From assembly GCA_937944945.1 (NCBI GenBank), contig CALEBD010000187.1, positions 1-5,889 of the forward strand: 5,889 bases of DNA. Direction: 5' to 3'. Positions 1-5,735 of the stretch are shown piece by piece. The notes under the pieces are model-generated. The model was not told where the DNA came from, did not search any database, and was given only the letters and a program-made list of their open reading frames with translations. Both the position numbers and the translations under genes were made by a program. This DNA is from an uncultured Clostridium sp. (lineage in GTDB: Bacteria; Bacillota; Clostridia; Peptostreptococcales; Peptostreptococcaceae). How positions within the stretch are numbered: the stretch's first letter is position 1; the number at the start of each line of letters is the position of its first letter.

Positions 1-45
1 CAATTAGACGTTATAAACAGAACTTTCCATGGTAAAATGGCTTAA
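1..45 (+). CDS. pflB: Formate acetyltransferase (pyruvate formate-lyase), C-terminal end
   Basis: Only the last 14 codons and the TAA stop (43-45) lie in the window. They read QLDVINRTFHGKMA. This matches the typical end of pyruvate formate-lyase, where a 'Q-x-DVI-x-RTF' segment closes the protein a couple of dozen residues after the glycyl-radical loop; that loop is off the left edge. The enzyme is cytoplasmic and converts pyruvate and CoA to acetyl-CoA and formate in anaerobes. The identification rests on the short tail plus the adjacent activating-enzyme gene, which is its usual partner. A strong terminator begins 40 bases after the stop. Confidence 0.85.
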   Translation, partial: QLDVINRTFHGKMA

Positions 46-85
46 TATTTAATTAAAATATAATTAAAATTAAATTACAATAACA

Positions 86-130
86 ACAAAGCCCCAAAGA
101 ACTGTAAAGTTCTCTGGGGCTTTGTCTTAT
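86..130 (+). terminator. Intrinsic terminator after pflB
   Basis: Bases 86-103 pair with 108-125 to give an 18-bp stem with one mismatch (97/114), a GTAA loop and a five-pair G/C core (91-95 with 116-120). The descending arm runs into a short T-containing tract at 121-129. It lies 40 bases after the pflB stop, so it should end most pflB transcripts before pflA. The A run before the stem is short, so activity on the opposite strand is less likely. Confidence 0.88.
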
Positions 131-147
131 ATAAATTATTTTTTTAG

Positions 148-176
148 TAGACATTTCTAAATTATTGATTTATAAT
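148..176 (+). promoter_or_regulatory. Likely sigma-A promoter of pflA
   Basis: TAGACA (148-153; five of six against TTGACA) is followed by exactly 17 bases and a perfect TATAAT (171-176). Transcription would start near 183 and give a leader of about 140 bases before the pflA start. It lies just after the pflB terminator, which supports independent transcription of pflA. In AT-rich DNA a perfect -10 alone means little; the -35 match and ideal spacing give the call its weight. I saw no clear Rex, FNR or CcpA site in the leader. Confidence 0.6.
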
Positions 177-312
177 AATCTCATAATACTACTTAATGTA
201 TACAATATTCCAATAGATTTTAGAAATTCTACTTAATTATTATTTCTTACACAGAATAATAAATATCACTTTAGAAAATTATATTTACAGATATAATAAT
301 CTAATTCTATAT

Positions 313-317
313 GGAGG
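313..317 (+). promoter_or_regulatory. Ribosome binding site of pflA (decides the start)
   Basis: GGAGG at 313-317 lies seven bases before the ATG at 325 and only one base before an in-frame TTG at 319. The spacing favours ATG 325, so the TTG start, which would add two residues (Met-Asn), should be rejected. The ATG start also puts the cluster cysteines at 29, 33 and 36, the same numbering as in E. coli PflA. Confidence 0.85.
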
Positions 318-324
318 CTTGAAT

Positions 325-1071
325 ATGTTAAAAGGAAGGGTTCACTCAATTGAAACATTTGGAACAGTTGATGGTCCAGGTATAAGATATATAATATTTT
401 TCCAAGGTTGTCCACTAAGATGTAAATACTGTCATAACAGAGACACTTGGAAACCAAATTGCGGAAAGGAATACACTTCTGATGAACTAGTACAAGATAT
501 AGTAAAATATCAATCATACATGCAGTTCTCTGGTGGTGGTGTAACAGCATCAGGTGGAGAAGCTACTCTACAAGCTGATTTCGTTGCAGAACTATTCGCA
601 AAATGTAAAGAATTAGGCATACATACATGTCTTGATACAGCAGGATTTGTCGATATCGAAAAAGTTGATAAATTATTAGACTACACTGACCTTGTTTTAT
701 TAGATATAAAACATATAGACAATGAAAAATGCAAAAAACTAACAGGTGTTGGTAATGAAAAAGCACTTAAATTAGCAAAACATTTAGATGAAAGAAATAT
801 CCCTGTTTGGATTAGACAAGTTCTTATCCCAGGTATAACAGATGATCAAGCCGATTTAGAAAAATTAGGACAATTCATCTCTACTCTAAATAATGTTGAC
901 CGTGTTGAATTTTTACCATATCACGGTATGGGAATTCACAAATGGGAGAACATGGGATTTGAATACGAACTTAAAGACGTACAAGAACCTACTGCTGAAG
1001 AAGTTAAACGTGCTAGTGATATTGTTGAATCATTCGGTGTAGAAGTTCATAATAATAAAGTTGCTAAATAG
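325..1071 (+). CDS. pflA: Pyruvate formate-lyase activating enzyme (radical SAM)
   Basis: This 248-residue cytoplasmic radical-SAM enzyme reduces and cleaves S-adenosylmethionine to place the glycyl radical on PflB. The length is normal for the family. The 4Fe-4S motif C29-x3-C33-x2-C36 sits in 'GCPLRCKYCHN', where the Tyr before the last Cys is typical. The SAM-binding 'SGGE' turn is at 76-79, within 'GGGVTASGGEATLQ'. D104-T105 and the 'LLDIKH' strand around D127-K129 match the monovalent-cation and SAM-contact regions of the E. coli enzyme. 'VWIRQVLIPG' and 'FLPYHGMG' are also well-conserved PflA segments. The gene follows pflB directly but is separated from it by a terminator and has its own promoter. 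No defect was seen. A glycyl-radical activase for another substrate is unlikely because there is no extra ferredoxin-like cluster domain. Confidence 0.97.
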   Translation: MLKGRVHSIETFGTVDGPGIRYIIFFQGCPLRCKYCHNRDTWKPNCGKEYTSDELVQDIVKYQSYMQFSGGGVTASGGEATLQADFVAELFAKCKELGIHTCLDTAGFVDIEKVDKLLDYTDLVLLDIKHIDNEKCKKLTGVGNEKALKLAKHLDERNIPVWIRQVLIPGITDDQADLEKLGQFISTLNNVDRVEFLPYHGMGIHKWENMGFEYELKDVQEPTAEEVKRASDIVESFGVEVHNNKVAK

Positions 1072-1242
1072 TATCCATCTTGGATATTATTATAGATAAG
1101 TCAATGCATTATTTTATTAATGTATACTTTAAAAGCATATAAAGATTCTATGATTTATCAAATTAATATAATTTTTATATGTAATTAAAATGCCCTTATA
1201 TATTTTTAAAGTTATTAAACTTTATAATTTTTTTATACTTTG

Positions 1243-1266
1243 GAAGTCTGAATAAGACTTCTTTTT
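1243..1266 (+). terminator. Intrinsic terminator for pflA
   Basis: GAAGTCT (1243-1249) pairs with AGACTTC (1255-1261) around a five-base GAATA loop, and a TTTTT run follows at 1262-1266. It lies about 170 bases after the pflA stop. A weak AU-rich hairpin spanning the stop codon (1067-1077 with 1081-1091) and another at 1207-1224 followed by a T run precede it, so the 3' end may be staggered. Confidence 0.75.
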
Positions 1267-1288
1267 ATTTTACAAAAAATAAGACATT

Positions 1289-1335
1289 AAAAAGTGCATC
1301 TTTAGATACTATCTGTATCTCAGATGCACTTTTTT
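1289..1335. terminator. Bidirectional terminator between converging pflA and ABC operon
   Basis: AAAAA plus GTGCATCT (1289-1301) pairs with its complement at 1322-1334 for 13 perfect base pairs. A small internal loop (1302-1303 against 1321) then leads to a second 6-bp stem, AGATAC with GTATCT (1304-1309 with 1315-1320). T runs lie on the outer side of both strands, so it works in both directions. On the minus strand it lies 22 bases after the ATPase stop and closes the ABC operon. Confidence 0.87.
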
Positions 1336-1356
1336 ATTATTAATACCCTATTTAAA

Positions 1357-2142
1357 TTATATAATGTAGTTTTCTGAAGTCTCTAAAAGCATAAATCGTG
1401 ATAAAAATTGTTTTGTTCTATCTTCTTTTGGTCTTGTAAATATTTCTTTTGGAGTCCCCTGCTCTACTATAACTCCCTTATCCATAAATACAACTCTATC
1501 TGCTACATCTCTAGCAAATGCCATTTCATGCGTTACTACAATCATTGTAATGCCTTCATCTGCGATTTGTTTCATGGTATCTAATACTTCTCCAACAAGC
1601 TCTGGATCTAATGCAGATGTAGGTTCATCAAATAATATTACATCTGGATTAAGAACTAATGCTCTAGCTATGCTTGCTCTTTGTTTTTGTCCTCCAGAAA
1701 TCATATGTGGGTAGTAATTTATTCTCTCTCCTAAACCTATTCTCTCTAGCATCTTTTTACTTTTTTCATATGCTTCTATCTTGTTCATTTTATGGACGAT
1801 AACAAGACCTTCCATCACATTTTCTATAAGGGTTTTATGGCTGAATAAGTTATAATTTTGAAATACCATTGCTGTATTTCTTCTTAAATCTATTATCTTC
1901 TTTTTTTGATTTTTTCCGATATATTGGCAATCTACTATATGACCACCGATATCAATAATCCCTTTGTCTGCAGTCTCTAAAAAGTTTAAACATCTTAAAA
2001 ATGTTGTTTTGCCAGAACCACTAGGCCCTAAAATTGCAACAACTTCACCCTTTTTTATCTCCATATCTATTCCCTTTAATACCTCAACATCTTCAAACGA
2101 TTTGTGTAAATTTTTTATACTTACTACAGTAGTTTTATCCAT
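1357..2142 (-). CDS. Polar amino-acid ABC transporter, ATP-binding protein
   Basis: The product is a 261-residue cytoplasmic ATPase of the GlnQ/ArtP/TcyN class that powers amino-acid import. All motifs are intact when counted from ATG 2142: Walker A GPSGSGKTT (39-47), Q-loop Q95 in 'VFQNYNLF', signature ISGGQ (148-152; Ile replaces the usual Leu), Walker B ending in D172-E173, D-loop SALD (176-179) and switch H205. The start is uncertain. ATG 2142 gives the normal family N-terminus ('VVSIKNLHKSF' near residue 6) but has no ribosome binding site. In-frame TTG 2193 would add 17 residues that look unlike the family. The only good Shine-Dalgarno (2216-2222) suits an in-frame ATT at 2208. It is the last gene of the operon, 81 bases after the MalY/PatB gene. 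Sequence alone cannot fix the substrate; the neighbouring lyase points to a sulfur amino acid such as cystine. Confidence 0.92.
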   Translation of the reverse strand: MDKTTVVSIKNLHKSFEDVEVLKGIDMEIKKGEVVAILGPSGSGKTTFLRCLNFLETADKGIIDIGGHIVDCQYIGKNQKKKIIDLRRNTAMVFQNYNLFSHKTLIENVMEGLVIVHKMNKIEAYEKSKKMLERIGLGERINYYPHMISGGQKQRASIARALVLNPDVILFDEPTSALDPELVGEVLDTMKQIADEGITMIVVTHEMAFARDVADRVVFMDKGVIVEQGTPKEIFTRPKEDRTKQFLSRFMLLETSENYII

Positions 2143-2215
2143 ATTAATTAACAAATATAAAATTAAATCTTGATTATAATAAATAAAATTCAATAAGTAA
2201 AATTTAATTTTATAT

Positions 2216-2222
2216 CCCCTTT
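2216..2222 (-). promoter_or_regulatory. Shine-Dalgarno without a normal start codon at the right distance
   Basis: On the minus strand AAAGGGG (2222 to 2216) closely resembles the other sites in this operon. Seven bases later, in the ATPase frame, is ATT (2208-2206), a rare initiation codon. The next in-frame starts are TTG at 2193 (22 bases away) and ATG at 2142 (73 bases away). Either ATT or TTG is used to make an N-terminally extended ATPase, or the site no longer matches the start. Confidence 0.5.
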
Positions 2223-2223
2223 C

Positions 2224-3363
2224 TTATTTATTATTTATTTCATTTACTGCCCTCTCCACTCTATCTAACGCTTCTGTCAAAGTTCTTCTTGTGCAGGCAA
2301 AATTGGCTCTTAAATATCCATCTTTACCGAAGTCTTTTCCATTTGAAAAATTAACACCTGCTCTCTCTCTGAAAAATTCCCATGGATTTTCTAAATTAAG
2401 CTCAGTCGGGTCTATCCACGCAAGATAAGTCCCTTGGTTGTGATTAATAGATAAACCATCTATATTAGATATTCTATCTTCTAAATAATCTCTATTGTCT
2501 TTTAGATAGTCTAGTAGTTCCTCTCTCCAATCATCACATTCAGTATATGCCGCTTTTATCGCCTTTATTGTCAGTGCATTTGGTGTTGCGAACAATCCAT
2601 TTGCTAATTTTCTGTATTTCTCTCTTATTTCATCATTTGGAATTATTGAAAATGCAAAAGGTATTGCTGCTATATTGTATGTCTTTCCTGCACTTGTAAA
2701 AGTAATACTTCTATTTTTCATCTCTTCATTTATTGTAAATGCTGGTATGTGATTTCCCTCGAAAATAAGTTGACTGTGTATCTCATCTGATATAAGAAGT
2801 AAATCATGCTCTATTATAAACTGTGATAATCTATCTAGTTCTTCTTTTGTAAATACTCTCCCAACTGGGTTGTGTGGGTTACAAAGTACAAATGCTTTAA
2901 CATCATTATCAATTTGTCTCTCCATTTCATCCCAATCGAAAGTATAAACTCCATCTACTTTAGTTAGAGGTATTTCTTGATATTCACAATTAGCTTCTTC
3001 TGGCAATTTTCTTATATGCGAATACATCGGCGTGTTATAAAGTATTTTTCCACCTGCAAGTCTGCATGCTAAGTTGCTTCCTGGCATAAGACTAGGAACC
3101 CATACTATCCAATCTTTATCTATTTCATAGTCATAATTCTTTTTATAATAATCTACTACTACATCTTTTAACTCCCAATCATGTGAAGTATAACCAAAAA
3201 TTCCATGATCAACTCTATCTTTTATTGCATCAATAATCTTTTGTGGAGCTTTAAAGTCCATATCTGCAATCCAAAGAGGTATATAGTCTCCCCCTTGATA
3301 GTCCCATTTTGCGCAATGTGTATTTTTTCTGTTTATTTCAGCATCAAAGTCGTATTTTTTCAT
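2224..3363 (-). CDS. MalY/PatB family PLP-dependent C-S beta-lyase (cystathionine beta-lyase-like aminotransferase)
   Basis: This is a 379-residue cytoplasmic fold-type I PLP enzyme, full length for the family. MalY/PatB enzymes cleave cystathionine, cystine or related S-substituted cysteines to pyruvate, ammonia and a thiol; some also act as aminotransferases. The N-terminus carries 'WDYQGGDYIPLWIADMDF' (20-37), which is diagnostic for this group. The 'CNPHNPVGRVF' motif is at 161-171. D193 in 'ISDEIHSQL' should pair with the pyridine nitrogen. K227 in 'TSAGKTYNIAAI' is the Schiff-base lysine. 'LRANFACTRR' (351-360) is the C-terminal arginine region that binds the substrate carboxylate. The ATG has a GGGGA site eight bases upstream. 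The gene lies between permease and ATPase in one operon, suggesting that it processes the imported amino acid. No lesion was seen. MalY of E. coli also represses maltose genes, but nothing here suggests that. Confidence 0.92.
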   Translation of the reverse strand: MKKYDFDAEINRKNTHCAKWDYQGGDYIPLWIADMDFKAPQKIIDAIKDRVDHGIFGYTSHDWELKDVVVDYYKKNYDYEIDKDWIVWVPSLMPGSNLACRLAGGKILYNTPMYSHIRKLPEEANCEYQEIPLTKVDGVYTFDWDEMERQIDNDVKAFVLCNPHNPVGRVFTKEELDRLSQFIIEHDLLLISDEIHSQLIFEGNHIPAFTINEEMKNRSITFTSAGKTYNIAAIPFAFSIIPNDEIREKYRKLANGLFATPNALTIKAIKAAYTECDDWREELLDYLKDNRDYLEDRISNIDGLSINHNQGTYLAWIDPTELNLENPWEFFRERAGVNFSNGKDFGKDGYLRANFACTRRTLTEALDRVERAVNEINNK

Positions 3364-3403
3364 CTTATCTTCCCCATTTTTTTAAATTTATTTTTACGTT
3401 TTA

Positions 3404-4200
3404 TTAATCGTATTCCCCACGTATTAAATTTTGTTTTACTAATTCCCCTTTACCTATTTTTTCAACCCTCTCATCAAGCTTACTTTTTATAAGTACTTTC
3501 TTGCTTTTAAAATCTATTTTGTTTTCTAGTTTTTTAGTTGCAAATTCTATAACTAAGCACACCCCCCAATATACCAACGCTGCAGCTATATAAACTTCAA
3601 AATATCTAAGATTTCTCCCACTTGCTACTTTTGCTGCTCCCATAATATCCTGAACAGCACTGTAAATGCCAACGATGTATTTTTCAATAATCCTATAAGT
3701 GTATTCCCCAGTATTGGCAATGCTACTAAAAGTGCTTGCGGAAGTATGACTCTTCTCATAGTTTGAAAATTGGTCATACCTAATGACATAGCTGCCTCTA
3801 TTTCATTTTTGTCAATTGATAATATTGTAGCACGTATTGTCTCAGAAAGGTACGCTGCTTCATTTAATATAAATGCAATAAATACAAAAATTATTGCTGG
3901 AACTTGATTTATGTTTATATTTATGTTGAACTCTTCATTTATAACTGATAAAAATATCGGTAATCCATAATAAGATAAAAATAATTGCACTAAAAGTGGT
4001 GTCCCTCTCATGAATGAAACATATAATGCACAGATTTGTCTTAATACAGGAACTTTTTTTATCTTTATAATAGCTAATACAAATCCTAATAAAAGACCTC
4101 CAACCATTGCCACAGCTGTCATCAATAATGTAACTGGCAAGGCCTCAACTAATTTAGGAATAAATTCTAATATATATTTTGGATCAAATACACTCTTCAT
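3404..4200 (-). pseudogene. Polar amino-acid ABC transporter permease, split by a one-base frameshift
   Basis: The first part (4200 to 3625) encodes 191 residues of a His/Gln/cystine-type inner-membrane permease. It has a hydrophobic segment at about 21-45, 'MRGTPLLVQLFLSYYGLP' at 64-81, and the ATPase-contact EAA loop from E135-A136-A137 through G141 to P154. After 'NTSLAFTV' (174-181) the reading switches to a nonsense tail (LFRILWEQQK, stop). The expected continuation 'VQDIMGAAKVASG' is present in the next frame and runs to a stop at 3404, including the last membrane segment (YIAAALVYWGVCLVIEF). Adding one base near 3657-3661 would give a normal protein of about 265 residues with a charged tail of about 38. 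No slippery heptamer is visible, so this is a deletion or a sequencing error rather than programmed shifting. AGAGGGA lies eight bases before ATG 4200; the gene follows the binding protein by 21 bases. Confidence 0.88.
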
Positions 4201-4221
4201 AACTTCATCCCTCTTTTATTT

Positions 4222-4704
4222 TTATATTCCTTGAGTATAATCTTTTTTTGTATATTTTAAGCAAAGTTTTGATAATGTTCCATCGTCTCTCATTTCTTTT
4301 AATACAGTATCAAATCTTTCTTTTAATTTTGTATCATCTTTTCTAAATAAAAAATATGCTCTTGAATCTTGGATTTCATCTGAATTTTCTATAGGTACTA
4401 CATCCGCATCTATACCTAATTGTTTTTCGACTTGTTCTACATATGACTCATTACAGATATAAGCTGGATATCTCCCTGCTGTTACATTGTGTATAAATGT
4501 TGCAGTATCTGCTTCTGCATATGCTAATTTTATTGGATTGTCGCTGTGTTTTTCGTTATAATCTTCTAAATACATAGCAACTGCTGTTCCTGATATGGCT
4601 TGGATTTCCTTCCCTTGTAAATCTTCAAGCGATTTTATACTTTTATCGCCTTTTGGTACTACTATTACAGTTGGACTTTTAAAATAACTTATATCAGAGA
4701 ATAT
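4222..4704 (-). pseudogene. Amino-acid ABC transporter solute-binding protein, N-terminal half deleted
   Basis: The open frame runs from just after a TAA (4707-4705) to the stop at 4222 and encodes 160 residues of a family-3 (PF00497-type) extracellular binding protein. It begins inside the conserved 'FSDISYFKSP' segment, which normally lies near residue 110-120. It continues through 'LEDLQGKEIQAISGTAVAMYLED', 'AGRYPAYICNESYVEQ' and 'AYFLFRKDDTKL' to a normal C-terminus ('DGTLSKLCLKYTKKDY'). The signal peptide, lipobox cysteine and most of lobe 1 are missing, so the product could not be exported or close around a ligand. A strong ribosome binding site directly abuts the junction, suggesting deletion from just past the original start into mid-gene. 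ATG 4575 could start a 117-residue fragment, but it has no convincing site. Family assignment is firm; the substrate is unknown, perhaps cystine from the operon context. Confidence 0.88.
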
Positions 4705-4708
4705 TTAT

Positions 4709-4717
4709 CCCCCTTTT
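4709..4717 (-). promoter_or_regulatory. Orphan ribosome binding site at the binding-protein deletion junction
   Basis: The minus strand reads AAAAGGGGG (4717 to 4709), the strongest Shine-Dalgarno in the window and in the style of its neighbours. It is followed by ATAAATATTCTC instead of an ATG. No standard start codon lies 4-12 bases downstream in the binding-protein frame, and a TAA (4707-4705) sits there instead. It is most simply the original site of the binding-protein gene, left behind after an internal deletion. Confidence 0.6.
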
Positions 4718-4796
4718 ATTAAATTTAATCCACTATCTTATATAATTTTTCCTTTTATTAATCTTACTTATATCTATAATATCTCGTATATTAAGC

Positions 4797-5471
4797 TTAT
4801 ATTTCTGTAGTTTTATTTTCTAACTCATCATCGAACTTTAATTCACGAAGGTATTTATAGTAAGATTTTATATTATTTAAGGCTGCTACTGGATTATTTC
4901 CTAATAATCTATCTTTTACAACTAAAGTAGTTGTAATTGCTTCTGAATATTTATAAAACAAACTATCATGACCTACACATAGCCCCATAACTATATTTAT
5001 ATCTGTTTTTTCTTTATTTAATAATTTAGCCTGTATAATAGGATTACACATGTTATTTCCTGTAACATTACATCTTTTTTCAATTCCTATTTCTTCTTTA
5101 GCAACTTCTCCTACTTTACATCCTACTCCAAAAACTTCGAATCCATAATCTCTTAAAAGTCCTGCTAATACTCTGCTTTCATCTATTAATCCTACACATG
5201 TAACTATGCCGATTTTTTTAGCACCTAATTTTTTAGCCCATCGAATTGTCTCTTCTACACGAGATGCTCTACAGTAAAAATCAGCTTCTATCTCGGCACT
5301 TGCCCTAGCTATTTTTAAATTTTCTTCGTCGTCTAAATAATTTTTTTTGCTTTCATCTACTTCTTCCTTACTTAGAGTTTTTGATACACAAAAACTTGGG
5401 TATTTGTTTTTCCCAGTTGAACATTTTTTAACACTACAGTCTACACATGTAAAACACTTATTATTTTCCAT
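4797..5471 (-). CDS. DUF1847 family cysteine-rich, putative metal-binding protein
   Basis: This 224-residue soluble protein has no signal peptide or membrane segment. It matches my recollection of the DUF1847 family of anaerobes, whose function is not established. The N-terminus has a cysteine cluster C6-x2-C9-x2-C12-x4-C17-x10-C28 with 'YPSFC', as expected for a metal or Fe-S site. The body has an alpha/beta pattern: 'AKKLGAKKIGIVTCVGLIDESR' (79-100), 'YGFEVFGVGCKVG' (109-121), 'CNVTGNNMCNP' (134-144), 'GLCVGHDSLF' (163-172) and 'VVKDRLLGNNPVAAL' (184-198). There are 11 cysteines in all, and C92, C118, C134, C142 and C165 sit in conserved-looking segments. The ATG has a GGGGGG site five bases upstream. 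I see no terminator before the ABC operon 92 bases downstream, so readthrough into it is possible. Metal binding is inferred from cysteine spacing only. Confidence 0.85.
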   Translation of the reverse strand: MENNKCFTCVDCSVKKCSTGKNKYPSFCVSKTLSKEEVDESKKNYLDDEENLKIARASAEIEADFYCRASRVEETIRWAKKLGAKKIGIVTCVGLIDESRVLAGLLRDYGFEVFGVGCKVGEVAKEEIGIEKRCNVTGNNMCNPIIQAKLLNKEKTDINIVMGLCVGHDSLFYKYSEAITTTLVVKDRLLGNNPVAALNNIKSYYKYLRELKFDDELENKTTEI

Positions 5472-5522
5472 CTTATCCCCCCATATTTAATTAATTATTT
5501 TTATTCTCCCCTATTTCCTACT

Positions 5523-5541
5523 ATGTTAGTATGACTAATAT
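5523..5541. promoter_or_regulatory. Operator-like inverted repeat upstream of the DUF1847 gene
   Basis: TTAGT-ATG-ACTAA (5526-5538) is a perfect 5-3-5 inverted repeat. After one mismatch (5525/5539) the flanks continue with AT/AT pairing (5523-5524 with 5540-5541). It lies about 50 bases before the DUF1847 start, in a suitable position for a dimeric repressor. No regulator gene in the window can be tied to it, and short AT-rich palindromes arise by chance. Confidence 0.3.
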
Positions 5542-5585
5542 GTTTTAAATAGCAGTATACTTTACCAATATATGTCAACATTTTT

Positions 5586-5613
5586 ATTATACTTTTTAAA
5601 ATACTTTATTTAA
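5586..5613 (-). promoter_or_regulatory. Possible promoter of the DUF1847 gene
   Basis: On the minus strand a perfect TATAAT (5591 to 5586) is preceded, 16 bases away, by TTAAAT (three of six against the -35 consensus). A perfect TTGACA (5578 to 5573) follows but has only TATACT 13 bases further on, which is too close. Some promoter is expected here because the gene to the right ends in a strong terminator. Neither arrangement is good, so the exact position is a guess. Confidence 0.3.
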
Positions 5614-5618
5614 TAAAG
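5604..5618. repeat. Perfect 15-base palindrome in the DUF1847 upstream region
   Basis: CTTTATT-T-AATAAAG has seven perfect pairs around a single central base (5611). It overlaps the candidate -35 region of the DUF1847 gene, so it could be an operator. It is too AT-rich to form a stable RNA hairpin and has no T run suited to termination. Confidence 0.35.
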
Positions 5619-5682
5619 ACAAATTCACCTCATTCATAGAGCCAATGACTTCGTCCGCTTCTTAAGATAATACGCTTGAAAT

Positions 5683-5727
5683 TAAAAAAAGCAATATATA
5701 AAGATCTGTATATCTTTATATATTGCT
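5683..5727 (-). terminator. Strong intrinsic terminator for the FluC-like gene
   Basis: Bases 5690-5705 pair perfectly with 5712-5727 (16 bp) around a six-base loop. On the minus strand the hairpin is followed by TTTTTTT from 5690 down to 5684. It starts nine bases after the stop of the gene entering from the right edge. On the plus strand only a broken T run follows (5731-5734), so it is mainly a minus-strand terminator. Confidence 0.85.
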
Positions 5728-5735
5728 ATCTTTTA

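Noticed and set aside
319..324. TTG at 319 as the start of pflA
   Set aside because: It lies one base after GGAGG, too close for initiation; ATG 325 at seven bases is well placed and fits the family numbering.
266..766. Minus-strand open frames over the pflA region
   Set aside because: They lie antisense to a clear radical-SAM gene, have no family features and no convincing ribosome binding sites.
1207..1234. Hairpin 1207-1213 with 1218-1224 plus a T run as the main pflA terminator
   Set aside because: The stem has only one G-C pair and the T run is offset; the hairpin at 1243-1261 is far better.
1964..2173. Plus-strand open frame over the ATPase 5' region
   Set aside because: It is antisense to Walker A coding sequence and reads as a mirror of the real gene.
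3205..3492. Plus-strand open frame rich in Phe, Ile and Leu
   Set aside because: Its hydrophobic look comes from antisense reading of Lys/Glu-rich coding sequence in the lyase and permease genes.
3404..3643. A separate 79-residue gene starting at ATG 3643
   Set aside because: Its sequence is the expected C-terminus of the upstream permease in a shifted frame, and it has no ribosome binding site of its own.
3650..3665. Programmed -1 ribosomal frameshifting in the permease
   Set aside because: No slippery X-XXY-YYZ heptamer or clear downstream stem is present, and this transporter family is not known to use it.
4010..4234. Plus-strand open frame over the permease 5' half
   Set aside because: It is antisense to the conserved permease sequence and has no recognisable family.
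5554..5578. TTGACA with TATACT as the DUF1847 promoter
   Set aside because: The spacer is only 13 bases, too short for a normal sigma-A promoter.
5483..5735. Fluoride riboswitch or tRNA in the right intergenic region
   Set aside because: None of the conserved fluoride-riboswitch or tRNA sequence elements could be found, and the region lies downstream, not upstream, of the FluC-like gene.
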